DNA of 64,000 nucleotides from assembly GCA_003339415.1 (NCBI GenBank), contig PDHQ01000080.1:1-64000 (forward strand), in the 5' to 3' direction. The DNA is from Ophiocordyceps camponoti-saundersi (nom. inval.) (lineage: Eukaryota > Ascomycota > Sordariomycetes > Hypocreales > Ophiocordycipitaceae). This document shows, piece by piece, positions 50,744 to 63,800 of this stretch. The stretch's first letter is position 1. Each line of letters begins with the position of its first letter. The position numbers and the translations under genes were made by a program. The notes under the pieces are model-generated. The model had not been told where the DNA came from. It made no database searches and saw nothing but the letters and a program-made list of their open reading frames with translations.

Positions 50744-50870
50744 TAGATTATTAAAGCTATTTTAATTAATAATAAAGATTTAATTTATAATAATAATAAT
50801 AGCTAAGAGAATAAGTAAGCTATATAGATTTTATATTAAACTTAGTTTATATTAAAGTATTTTATAATAC
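50744..50870 (+). mobile_element. Family A retroposon, broken copy A5, right piece
   Basis: This continues A5: GATTATTAAAGCTATTTTAA through ATTTAATTTATAATAATAAT matches the reverse complement of the start of the A body and the adjoining tail-end segment. It fades at ~50870, so the tail itself is absent. Confidence 0.7.
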
Positions 50871-53800
50871 TTTAATAGCTTTATATTATTATTATAGCTT
50901 TATACTTTTTATAGCTTACTTAAATTAATAAGATTTTTTATATGGAATTCTTTTAATCTTATAATATTACTCCGTATTTTATATATTCCTTAATTAATAC
51001 TTTATACGTTTATTTAAATAAGTATTTAGATAGCTATCCCCTTTATATAATAATATAAAAAGTATCGCGATAATATACTTCTTTTTAAGACCCCTTTAAT
51101 ATTAATATTAAATAGCCTTATAATATTAATTAATATATTAGGTAATATATTAATTAGTTAAGATAAAAAAGATAATTATAAATAAAAGGATTAGTAGTTT
51201 ATTATACTTAACTTTACTCTTTTATATAACTTCGTAATATATATAATAGCTACCTTATATAATAAAGAAAGAAAATAAGTTTTTCTCTATACTAAACCCC
51301 CTTAGATAATAATAATAGTTTTACGCGCCTTATTATCTAATAAAAACTCTTATACGCTTTTAATACCTTCGAACACGCTTATACTTACGCTTACTTAGCC
51401 TAAACTAACTTAAATAACCCCGGAGCCGCCCTAAACCTAAAAACTTAACCTAATTATATATAAAGAGATAGCCGAAGGAAATATTATTCTAGTTTATATA
51501 TAATAAATAAAAACTAGCTTAGATTTCTAAGAAACTAACTTAAAAATCGTAAATAGCCTTTTAAAAGTTAAACTTATAATATATAAAAGTAAAATTATAT
51601 ATAAAGCTATTTATTTAAAAATTAGAGGTTCCCTTTATATTAGTAATACTAAGGAAGATTTCTATAAGTAGACTAAATATTAAGTAAAGTAAGTCTCTTA
51701 TTTATTTTTTAAAGTTTTCTTATAACTTTTTAAGGAATAAGGTATTATTATATAATAAACTAATAGCTTTATTAAGAAATTACTCTTAGTAATTAAAGCT
51801 CCGTATAACTATATTTTAGCTATTTTTTAATAATCTTAATAACCCTTATCCTAAAGCTTACTTAAAAGATTCTCTTATTAATTAAGATTTCTCTTTATAT
51901 AACTCCTAGTATAACTTTTAATATAACCTTATATAAAGTAAAGAAAATACTAAACTTATCTATAGCTCTTATAATAATCTTAAAAAGCCCGGCCTTTATT
52001 TTTCCTCTTATATAACTAATTTATAATAGCTCGATTACCCCTAAGAAAGTTACGGTATTTAGTAAAAGCTAGTAAAAAGACTAGAATTACTTAAGCTATT
52101 TATATAATATCTTATATAAAAAAGCTAAGCTTTTTATATTATATTATTAATAAATTAATATAATTAAAAATTAGTATTATAGTATTTTTCTAAATATTCT
52201 TATAAGCCTAGCTTAGTTATATTACCTTTATTATATAAGACCTAAGAAAAAATAAAATAAAATCTATAAAATGCTTAATATATATTTTAATATAATAATA
52301 AATTATATATAATACTAAGCTAATTAGACTAATATAACCTTTACCTTTATATAAAGGAAATACTTAATAAAAATAATAATAAAAATCTTTAAAGAATTAA
52401 TTAAGAAAATATAGCTTATATAATATACTTTTAGGGAAAGGGAAACTTAACTCTACGCTATAATAACTAAAGCTTATTATAAGGTATTAAAACTTAAGCT
52501 AGCACTTCTTTTTATAAAGCCCTTATATAAAGAGTTTTTCTCTATTTTTTATATATTACTTTAGGTTACCCTTAACTGTAAGAAAAATATCCGGCTAGTT
52601 TTTTATTAATTAATATTAATATATAAATTCCTTATAATTAAATTTACTCTAGTAAAAGTTTTATACGGGTAAATTTAAATAAGTTTAATAAAAAGACTGC
52701 TATTTATTACCTTATATAAAGAAGCGCTACTTTATTTATAAGAAGGAAAGCTATTAGTTAATAAATTATAAATAAGGTAATTTTAATCGCGTAAGAAAGG
52801 TACACTTTACTTTATATAAAGAATTCGATAAGGACCCTCTTATAGATAATAAGTTCGAAGCCTTCCTCTTTAAGTATAAAAAATATAATATTATTAATAA
52901 CCTTAATAACTTATTATATAAGGAAGATTAGGACGCTTCTAAGAAAGCTATTTAATTTATCCTCTTTAGTATTTTTATATATTAATTTATAAGGGAATAT
53001 ATCTTTATATAATAAACTATATAATTAAGTAGTTAAGTTTTTCTTATAAATACTTATTATATAAAATACTAAGAATAACTTTAAGATATAAGCGTTAAGA
53101 ATTTCTCTATTATTAGTAAAAACTAGGCTAAAATATTTATATAAAAGAATCTAGATATATAAATTAATTAAACCCTAAGCACTGCTATAATTAAGTTTAA
53201 TAGCTTAGCTGCTATTACTTTAATTAGTATAATTAATATTAATAGCTTTTTTAATATTATATAGTATTATATTCTTAATATTTTTACTCTATTCCTCTTT
53301 TCTCTTAAAAATATAAATTACTTAAGAATATACTTTAATAATATTCGGAATATTATTATATATAAGGATAGTTAGATAATTCCTATTATATAAAAATAAG
53401 TATATTTATTTTTTTATATATCTTTATATAAAGCTGCCTTTTTTTATAAAAGTATAGCTTTATTATTTATATTATTACTTTAAGTATCCTTATATAAAAT
53501 ATTTTTATAACTTACTTTAAAATATAAAATATAATAATATCTCTAATATATTACTTTATATAATAAAGAAATACTATTATTAATATTAAGCGTATAACTC
53601 CTAATTATAATAATTTAAGTTTTTTATTAAAAATAATATTATTTTTTATTATAAGATTATTATAAATATTAGAAATTAGGTAATAAAAATCTTTTTTATA
53701 TTATTAATAAGGCTATATCTTTTTAAGCTATAATCTTTATATAATCCCTTTTTACTTAAGATACTTAGAACGCTTTTTATTATTATTAGATTATTATCTA

Positions 53801-54819
53801 TTAAGGCCCCCCGGATATTATTATATATAACCTAGGTATAAACTTCTCCTTAAATAAGTTCCGCTTCTTTATATAAATTATTAGTTCTTTATATAAAAAG
53901 ATACTTATTAAAGCGTATTAGGTAATAAGTAAAATTAAACGCTCGTACGCGCCTTTTTAACGCGCGTATAATAAATTTAAAAATAACTTTTAAAATTAAG
54001 CTAAGAATAATATAATTTTTTAGATAGCTATAAAATACCTAAATAATATAATAAGGCTTAATAGCTTTATATTTATACTTCTTATCTTTAGCATATACTT
54101 TTAAATTTATAATATTTTAACTTTATTACCTAATATCACTATATAAGTAATTATAATTTATAAGGCTATAAAGGTAATTTATAAGCTTTATATAAAACAA
54201 TATTAGCTATGCGCTTATTATATAAAATAAACTATATTTATATAATAACTTAATACTCTTTTTATACTCCTAAGTTATAGTTTAGCGTAAATATTATAGC
54301 TAAATAGAACTATATAAAATCATCTTAATTAAAAAATAGTTAGTTTTTATCTAACTTCTTAATAGCTTTATAAAGTTTTATATAATATAGATTAAACTAT
54401 ACTATTTATTAAATAAAGCTTTTATAAAAAAAGCTAATATTAATATAAAGAGGTTTATTATTAAGATTCCGCGTTATAGCCCGCGGGGATATAAGGATTT
54501 TACTAACTATATAGCGGATTTAATTATCTCTTTTGCTTTCTTATTAGAGAAAGAAATAAAAGATATTACCCTTATTATATAACTTTATTAAAGTAATACT
54601 ATTATAACCCCTAGCCTTTTATTTAAAAAATCTAACCGCGCTAAAATTAATAATCTTATTACTAAGGATATTTTTATTTTTATATAATATAACCTAGCTA
54701 AATACATATTTAGCTATATATTTTTTATATAAAGCTTATATAAGAAATTAAAAATAAAATTATAAAGCTAGATAAAAAGTTATAACTTATTATATAAAGC
54801 TATACTAATACTAATAAGA
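50871..54819 (+). mobile_element. Probable second-family Copia fragment, plus strand, RIP-inactivated
   Basis: The reverse complement of ~53600-53960 resembles the plus strand of copia-1 at ~14340-14700, the integrase C-terminal region. Shared blocks include ATTATACGC-CG, CTAATACGCTT-GATAAG and AAAGATATAGC-TTATTAATA. This implies a related Copia polyprotein coded on the plus strand, with gag left (~51300-52700), integrase at ~53000-54000 and the start of reverse transcriptase after ~54150. Frames are broken by TAA/TAG. A GC-richer patch, RYSPRGYKDFTNY near 54470-54510, is well preserved. The right side is cut by element L3. No LTR is identified. Confidence 0.5.
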
Positions 54820-55074
54820 TTATTTATTTATTATCTATATATTAAGGGCCTTTATAATATATAAAGCTTTTATAATATATTAAGTAGGAAAAATCCTTTA
54901 AAATAAGGTAAAACACCTTAACTATAAAAGGAAAAGCTTACTATATACTTAAATAAAAGCGTAGCGGTATCTAGTAGCGGTATAATTTAGCGAGCTTATA
55001 GCTTAAGGGTAGTTTTATATAATATAAGAAAATAGAGTAAAGAGAGGAGCGCGGAGAAAGGAAAGTTTATAAAG

Positions 55075-55215
55075 TATAGGGCGGTGGGAGAGAAATAAGA
55101 AATAGCGGGGCGGTATAATATAAGGCGGTGCGGGGTAGTGCGGGGCGGTATAAGGTGGTACGGGGCGGTATAAGGTAATATAATATAAGGTAATATAGTA
55201 TAAGGCGGGGGAAAG
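55075..55215. repeat. Guanine-rich minisatellite (GGCGGTGCGGGG-like), L3
   Basis: Imperfect ~10-11 base repeats of GCGGGGCGGT and TAAGGCGGT, i.e. the complement of 31155-31330. GG runs are dense enough for G-quadruplex formation on the plus strand. The GGTGCGG words contain some of the few TpG left in the window. Confidence 0.82.
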
Positions 55216-56677
55216 AAAGTTTAAAAAGAGTAGGGCGGAAAAGCGGGGTAGCTACTTTATTATCTATTAGTAATTAAGGGGGGGGGCTATATTTTTTCTT
55301 TTTTACCTCTCTTTTCTCTTTCTTTTTTTCTTTTTTTTATTATTTTTAGAAAAAGATATATTTCTAACCCCCCTTTTTAGCCTTTCCTTTTAATTCTTAT
55401 AATAAAAGAATAATAATAATAGTTATATATTATAATTTATATATAAATAAAATAACAATATTATAATACTTAAGATTATTAGTAAAAAGCTTTATAATCT
55501 CCTTTATATTATATATTTAACTTATTTAGCTAAATATAAGGTTTTATATTAAAAATAATAAAGTAAATAATATTTTAGTATATAATTATATATAAAGCTA
55601 ATAAGATATATAAGCTTTTAATTAGCTAATTATTATAATTATATAAAAGCTTAATATAAATATTAAAAAATAAGCGGAGCTAAAAGTAAAGTTAAAAGCG
55701 GGGTTAAAGCTTAAATATTAATTTAATTATAAATTTATTTAGATAAATTATATATAATAGCTATAAAAGCGGCTAAATATATTAATAAAGGAGAATAATT
55801 AAATAGCTTATAAGTAAATATAAAGTAAAGCAAAGTAAAGCGGAGTTTAAAGCTAGCTAATAATAAATTATAAAAGCGATTTTAAGCTAACTTATATTAT
55901 ACTTAAAGGTAAAACCGGGTATTAAAGCTTTAACTTATTATAATAATAATACTAATTAAGGCTAATACCTTAATAAGGGCGGCTACTTTAGCGGCCGCCT
56001 TATTTACCCCTTTTATAGCTATAATTATTAATCTTCCTTTTTAGGAGTTATATATATTAATCTTACTATACTTTAAGATATTTATTATAAGTAAGGAGAC
56101 TATTATTAGAGTAAGTAAAATAGGGGGCGGAGCGGTAAATAAAATAGCGATAAAGATAATAGCGATAATAAAAATAAATACTCCCGCTAAAGTAAAGGCG
56201 AAGGTAATATCGGTAATAAACTTAAAGCTAGGAGTAGTAGCGAAAGTAAAGTTAAAAATAATAAAAGTAAGGGAGTCCGTGGTAAAAATAATAATAATAA
56301 TAAAGTTTATAATAATAGTAATAATAATAATAAAAAGGGCTATAATAATTATTTAGCTAATAATTACTAAGCTATATAAAATAATATTATTAAAATTTAT
56401 AATAAAAATCCGCTCTTACTTTAATAATATTAATAATACTTAAGCTTAAATATTATATAAAACTTATAAAATAAGATATAGTATTAATTAATAAATTATA
56501 AATAATATTAAACTAAATTAATAAAAATATATATTAAGTAATATATTTAATTTTAATTATATATTTAACTTAAATTTAATAAAGCTATAATTAAAAGTAA
56601 AGCTAAAAGTAAAAAAGGGGGTAATAGCCTTATTACTTATTTTTATTATATTAATATTAGAAAATAAAATAAAATAA

Positions 56678-57007
56678 ATAATAGTTAAGGAGAATAAAAA
56701 AGTAAGCGAAGTAAAAAAGGGAGTAAAGAAAGCGGAGGCGGCTAATAAGGTAAAAAAAGCTAAAAGCGCGGAAATAGCTAAAAATATAATAAGGGAGGTA
56801 AAAATAAAGGCGGAGGAGGAGTTAGTAAAAGTAAAAATAATAAGAGCTATAAAAAAACTAGAGCTAAAGCTAGACCTTATTCGAATACCTAAATCCTCTC
56901 CCGCGGAGTTTATATTAGCGGTATTAAAGCGCGTAGCGGAGAGTAATAATAATAGCTTAGAAAATAAGCTTTTAAAAATTAGAAATATAATTAAGCGTAA
57001 AGGATAA
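56678..57007 (+). pseudogene. Unassigned charged, coiled-coil-like ORF in L3 (110 codons)
   Basis: This is an uninterrupted plus-strand frame ending in TAA at 57005-57007, bounded upstream by TAA at 56675 that may be a former CAA. It is Lys/Glu/Ala-rich: AEAANKVKKAKSAEIAKN, EEELVKVK, KKLELKLDLIRIPKSS, then AVLKRVAESNNNSLENKL and IIKRKG. The L4 equivalent ends at 60851 and the L1 equivalent (reverse complement, ~22200-22320) keeps the same C-terminal pattern, ESDNNSLxxKLIKxKxIIK. Conservation in frame across three copies suggests a real protein C-terminus, preceded by the triplet tract. It reads against the polarity implied by the tail. The complementary frame is also open, so caution is needed. 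Confidence 0.5.
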
Positions 57008-58974
57008 AATAAAATAAAAAGGCGGAAAAAAGGTAAATAAGCTAAATAAAGCTAAGTAAATTAAAAAGCGGAGTTAAAAATAAAGTATAAGGTAAATAAA
57101 TAATAATAGTTATATAATAAAAATATTAAAAATTATCTTTTATACTTAAACCTTATATTTAAATATTTTAATATATTTAAATATTATAAAATAATAGAAA
57201 TAAGTTAAATTAAGAAAAGTATTATAAATAAATAAATTATAAAATAAAAAAGCTTATAATAGCTTTATAGCTAAAAGCTTTTTTAAAATCTTTATAATTT
57301 TAAATTAAATTTATAAGAAATATAAATAAAAGTATTTTTTTATAAATAATTAATTTATAATATAAAGTAAAATAAGCTATTATTTTATTTTCCTTATTAT
57401 TATAAAAATAATAAAAAGTTATAATTATAAAAATATTATAAAAAAAAGAAACTTATTAAAGCTAATTTTATTATCTTAAAGCTAAATTAAAGCGCTATTA
57501 AGGAATTTTAAAAAGCTTTAATAAATTTATAAAGCGTTATTAAGTTTTAATTAAGGTAGCTTATTTAATAAGGTATTTAAAAAACTAGCTATATTTTCAA
57601 AGCTTTTTTTTTAAAGTTTTATTAAAGCTATTATTTTTTATAAAAATAAGCTTTTAAAATCTTAAGGGACTAAAAAAGATATATAGAGTTTATATTTAAA
57701 TAATAAAAAAAGATTAAAAGGATTTAAAAAGGATATAAATAAGGTAAGGCTAACTTTTATCTTATTAATAAAAATATATAATAATTTTCTTAAAAGTAAA
57801 GCGGATATAAGTAATAAGTTTTTTATTATAAAAAAGTTAATAGCTATAAATAGCGCGGTAAGATAAGTAAATATTAATAAAAGAGATAAAAGTTTTAAAC
57901 TTAATATAATAAAAAAAAGTTATTTAGTATACTTTAAAAATAATATAAAAATATTTAGATTAAGTTATAGCTAGCTATTAAAAAATAAAGCTTTGAAGTT
58001 TTTTACTTAATAAAGTTAAAGTAAAGTAAATTATAACGCTAAAAGTAATTATAAACTTAATAACTTTAGTATAAATTTCCCTTACTTAGAGGAGTAAAAA
58101 GCTTTAAGTAAATAAAGTAAGCTTAGTTAAAGCTAGCTATTAATAAGTAAGCTTTTTTATAAAGTAATAAAAGTAAAGCTTTTATTAAAGTTTATAATAA
58201 ATTTAAATTTTAAGTATATATATTTTTTATATAAGTTAAATAATATTCTTATAAAGAATTAGTAAAGTTATATTAGTAAAGCGGGCTTTTATAAAATAAG
58301 AGAGCTTATTTTTAAATAGCTAAAAAGCTATTTTATACTTTACTATTTAATTATAATAAATACTCTAAGCTTATTTAAGCTAATAGCGAACCTAAGTAAA
58401 AATATACTTAATATTAAGAATATTAATATTATCTATAAATTTAATAATAAATATACTTATTACTTATTTTAAACGCTTATAAAAAGATAAAATATATAAG
58501 ATAAATAATATTAAAGAAAATAAGAAGCCTTAAAAGACTTTAATAAAGATAGGGAAAAAGTTTAATAATTTATTATTAACTTTTAAGCGGGAGGTAAAGT
58601 TAAAAAAGTAAAAGTAAAGAAAAGCTATAATTTATTTAAAAAAGCTAAAAAAGTTAAGGATTTCTATTAGCTTAAAATATAAAATATAATTATAAGCGCT
58701 TATAATATTTAATATTATTTATTTATTTATATACTAGGGGCCTTTATAATATTTAAAGCTTTTATAATATAATAAGTAAAAAAAATCCTTTAAAGTAAAG
58801 TAAAACCCTCTAACTATAAAAGGAAAGCTTACTATACGCTTATATAAAAGTATAACGGTAGCTAATAATAATATAATATAATAAGCTTATTACCTAAAAG
58901 TAATCTTAAATAATATAAAAAAAATAAGGTAAGGAGGGGAGTATAGAGAAAAGGAAAATTTATAAAGCGTAGGG

Positions 58975-59065
58975 TAGAAAAGGCGGGGCGGTATAGCGTA
59001 ACGCGGGGCGGTGCGGGGCGGTATAAGGCGGTATAAGGCGGTATAAGATAAGGTAATATAGCGTA
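58975..59065. repeat. Guanine-rich minisatellite, L4
   Basis: GCGGGGCGGTGCGGGGCGGT and repeated ATAAGGCGGT units. Same location and type as in L3 and L1, so the array belongs to the element and is not a later expansion. Confidence 0.82.
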
Positions 59066-60519
59066 GGGCGAAGGAAGGAAAGTTTAAAGAGGGGTAGGGT
59101 AAAGTAATAAGGTAGCCGCTTTATTATCTATTAGTAATTAGAAAAAAGGGGGCTATATTTTTTTCTTTTCTACCTCCTTTTTTCTTTCCTTTTTTTCTTT
59201 TTTTTATTATTTTTAAAAAAAAATATATTTCTAACCCTCTTTTTTTAACCTTTCTATTTAACTTTTATAATAAAGGGAAAATAATAAAAATTATATAGCT
59301 ATATTAATAAAATAATAGTAATAAATATACTTAAGTTTATTTATAATAAGCTTTATAACTTTTTTTATATTATAAATATAGCTTAGCTAGCTAATTATAA
59401 AATCTTATATTAAAAATAATAAAATAAATAATATTATATAATATTAGCTATATATAAAGCTAATAAAATATATAAGCTTATAATTAGCTAATTATTTTAA
59501 TTATATTAAAGCTTAATATAAATATTAAGAAATAAGTAAAATTAAAAGTTAAGGGTAAAATTAAAATTAAAGCTTAAAATACTAACTAAGTTATAAATAT
59601 ATTCGAAGGAGTTATATACTGCTATAATAAAAATAACACGGTATATTAGCGGAGAAAGATAGCTAAGTAATTTATTAGTAAATATAAAATAATATAAAAT
59701 AAAGTAAAGTTTTAAATATAGCTAATAATAAATAATAAAAAAAAATCTAAGTTAACTTATATAATATATAAAAATAAAATAGAATATTAAAGCTTTAATT
59801 TAGTAAAATAATAATAGCGCCCTAAGCGAGCGCCTTAGTAAGGTTAGCTACTTTAATAGCCGCCCTTAATATTACTCCTATTACTATAATTATTAACGCT
59901 TCTCCTTAAAAATTTTATATATTAATACTAATTTACCTTAGAATACTTAGTAAATAGATAATTATTAATATAAGCGAAGTAAAAAGTAAGGAGGGGGGCG
60001 GAGTAATAATAATAATAATAGCGGTAATAAATATAATAATTAAATTATAAGCGGAGGTAATAATAATAATAAGTATAAAGGAGAAAGTAAAAGTAATAGC
60101 GGGGGGCGCAGGGGTAAAGGCGCTAGTTTAGATAATAATAATTATAATAATAATAGCGGAGTTTATAATAAAAGTAAAAAAAGTTAAAATAGCGGCGGTA
60201 AAAGTACTTATAATAATAATAATAATTATTATTATTATTAGCTTAAAAATCCTTATTATATTATTCTTATAAGTATTTTAATTAAAAATATATTTAAAAA
60301 TATAAAACCTTTAATTTATTATATATAATATACTATATAATCTTAACTAAATATAAAATAATATTAATAAAAAAATAGTAAATTATATTAAAGTTAACTA
60401 ATTTAAATATATTCTAAAAAATATTATTAAAATTTAATATATTCTTAACTTAAATTCGCTAAAGCTAAAGCTAAAGTTAAAAATAAAGCTAAAAGCGGAA
60501 AATAAAATAATAGCTTAAA

Positions 60520-60851
60520 TATTAGTTTTTATTATATTAATATTAAAAAGTAAATTAGAGTAGATAATAGTTAGAGAAAATAAAAAGGGGGCGAATAAAG
60601 TTAAAAGGGCGGGCGGAGTAAAGGAGGTAAATAATATAAAAAAAGGTAAAAAAGAGTAGGAAATAGAAGAGATAAAAGCTAGGGAGGCGGTAAAAAAGGA
60701 GTTAAAGCTTAAGCTAGATTTTATTTAAATATTAAAATTATCTTTTATAAAGTTTATATTAATAATATCTAAATATATAATAAAAAGCGATAATAATAAT
60801 TTAGAGTATAAGCTTATAAAGGTTAAAGGTATTCTTAAGCGTAAAAGATAA
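60520..60851 (+). pseudogene. L4 copy of the charged ORF
   Basis: The same frame as in L3, with stops at former Gln/Trp codons. It includes ARAGGVKEV-like, EEIKAREAVKKELKLKLDFI, then SDNNNLEYKLIKVKGILKRKR and TAA at 60849-60851. Comparison with L3 shows no frameshift in the last ~90 codons. The site where copia-2 is inserted in L1 corresponds to about 60600 here. Confidence 0.5.
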
Positions 60852-63800
60852 GGTAAAAAGTAAAATAGGAAAAGGGGTAAGAAAGCTAAGTAAGCTAAGT
60901 AAAGCTAAGTAAAATAAGGAGCGGAGTTAAGAGTAAAGTATAAGGTAAATAAATAATAATAATTATATAGCGAAAATATTAAAAACTATCCCTTATAGCT
61001 AAGTTTTATATTTAAGTATTTTAATATATTTAAGTATTATAAAATAATAAAAAAAGGTTAAATTAATAAAAGCGTTATAAGTAAATAAAATAAAAAATAA
61101 AAAAGCTTATAATAGCTTTATAGCTAAAAGCCTTATTAAAATCCTTATAGTTTTAAATTAAACTTATAAGAAATATTAATAAAAGCGTCCTTTTATAAGT
61201 AGTTAGTTTATAATATAAAGTAAAGTAAGCTACTATTTTATTTTTCTTACTATTATAAAAGTAATAAAAAGTTATAATTATAAGAATATTATAAATATAA
61301 AAAAACTTATTAAAGCTAATTTTACTATTATAAAGCTAAGTTAAGGTATTATTTAAGAATTTTAAAAAGCTTTAATAAATTTATAAAGCGTTATTAAGTT
61401 TTAATTAAGGTAATTTATTAGTAAGGTATTTAAAAAACTAGCTATACTTTTAAAGCTTTCCTTTTTTATAGTTTTAGTAAAGTTATTATTCTTCGTAAAA
61501 ATAAGCTTTTAAAGTTTTAAGGGACTAAGAAGCGATATTTAAAATCCGCACCTAAATAATAAAGGAGGATTAAAAGGATTTAAAAAAAATATAAGCGGGG
61601 CGGGGCTAACCTTTATAATATTAGTAAAAGTATATAATAATTCTTTTAAAAGCGAAGTAAATATAAGCTATAAGCTTTTTATTATAAAAGAGTTAATAGC
61701 TATAAATAGCGCGGTAAGAAAAATAAATATTAATAAAAAGGATAAAGGTTTCGGATTTAATATAATAAAAAGGGGTTACTTAATATATTTTAAAGATAAT
61801 ATAAAGGTATTTAAACTAAGTTATAGCTAGCTATTAAAAAACGGGGCTTTTAAGTTCCCCGCTTAGTAAGGTTAGAGCGGAGTAAATTATAGCACTAAAA
61901 GCGATTATAAACCTAATAACCTTAGTATAGATTTCCCTTACTTAGAGGAGTAAAAAGCTGTAAGTAAATAAAGTAAGCTTAATTAAAGCTAGCTATTAAT
62001 AAGTAAGCTTTTTTATAAAGCGGCGGAGGTATAGCTTTTACTAAAGTTTATAATAAATTTAAACCTTAAGTATATATACTTTTTATATAAGTTAAATAAT
62101 ATTTTTATTAAGGATTAATAAAGTTATATTAATAAAGTAGGCTTTTATAAAGTAAAGGAGCTTACTTTTAAATAGCTAAAAAGTTATCTTATACTCCGCT
62201 ACTTAATTATAATAAATACTCTAAGATTATTTAAGCTAATAATAAACTTAAGTAAAAGTACGCTTAATATTAAAAATATTAATATTATTTATAAATTAAA
62301 TAATAAGTATATTAATTATTTATTTTAAGCGCTTATAAAAAATAAGATATATAAAATAAATAATATTAAAAAAAATAAAAAGCCTTAAAAGATTTTAGTA
62401 AAAATAGAAAAAAAGTTTAATAATTTACTATTAACTTTTAAGCGGGAGGTATAGTTAGAGAGGTAAAAGTAAAAGAAAGCTATAATTTATCTAAGAAAGC
62501 TAAGAGAGTTAAGAATTTTTATTAGCTTAAAGTATAAAATATAGTAAAAAGTATTTATTATATTTAATATTAGAAAGAAGGTAAAGCCTTAAAAGCTTTA
62601 AGTAATATAGATAGATTTTATTAAAAGAAATAAAGCGTTATTAATAAACTAATTAAGCTAGTTACTTATCTAACCTTATAATAAGATTCTTATAAACTCT
62701 ATTATATAAAATATTTTCTTTATTATTATAATTTTAAAGATTTTACTTATAATATTAAGAAAAGAGATAAGATAGTAGCTACTTAAAGTTTAATAAACTT
62801 CTTAGCTTTTTCTTACTTTTTAAAAAACTATAATATTAAAAGTCTAATATTAAGTAAGAAAATATTTATAAGTAATATATTTTTAAAAAAGCTTAGTTAA
62901 GATTATTATAAAAGGTTATTTATAACTTTTTAGGAAGCTAATAAGGATATTATTAAACTTAGTAAATTTCTATAATATAATATTAAAAATAATAAATTAG
63001 ATTTTATTTTTAATAACTTAAAAAGGGATATTTATTAGGGAGAAAAAGTTAGAGATAGGAAAGTATAAGGTATTTTTTAAAAAATAAGGAAAAAACTTAT
63101 AAGCTATAAGCTTTAACTTTTAAAAGAAAGATAATTAAAAAGCGGAGTTTATATTTTATTAAAAAAAGAGTATATATAAGCTTTAAAAAAGCCTAGCTAT
63201 AAAGTCTTATTTACTAAGCTATAAACTATATAATAGTAAAATTATTACTTATAAAAATAAGAAATTACTTTTAGTTATCTTTTTTCGCTTTCTTTATAAA
63301 AATTTTTTATTATATTATAATATTTTAATATATTTACTAATAATTAAAGTTTAGCTATACTTATTAATATTACTTAGTATATTTTATATTTAAAATTATA
63401 AAAGTAATTTTTAAAGTTTATTATAAATATAAGTAAAAATTATATAATTAAGGTAATTTTAAAACTATTAAATTAGCTATAGCGTTTAATTACTTATATA
63501 GCTATAATATTAACTTTTTAATATTTACTATAAACTCCGCTTAAATAATAAAAAGTAAAAGGCGGTTTTTTACTTTTACTTATAAGATATTAAAATTAAA
63601 ATATTTCTTATATAATATTAAAGTAAAATTTAAAAAAAGAAAAGTAATAAATAATATAAATTAAAAAATATAATTAAAGCTAAAAAAATTAAAATCTAAG
63701 CTAAGATATATAAGAAAATAGTTAAGCGTATTTTAAATTAAGTTAATAATATTAGCTTATTACTTATATACTTTTTAAGTAATTTTATAAAAAGAAGTAA

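Larger units (their letters stand above)
54820..58715 (-). mobile_element. Family L element, copy L3 (interrupted by L4)
   Basis: This starts with an AT tail and the TATATTAAGGGCCTTTATAAT end (54839-54859) and runs 3.9 kb colinear with L4 58716-62560. At 58715 it is broken by the tail end of L4; the rest of L3 must lie beyond the right window edge. It contains the guanine-rich tract (55075-55215), the triplet tract (56095-56350) and a well-preserved plus-strand ORF (56678-57007). Confidence 0.8.
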
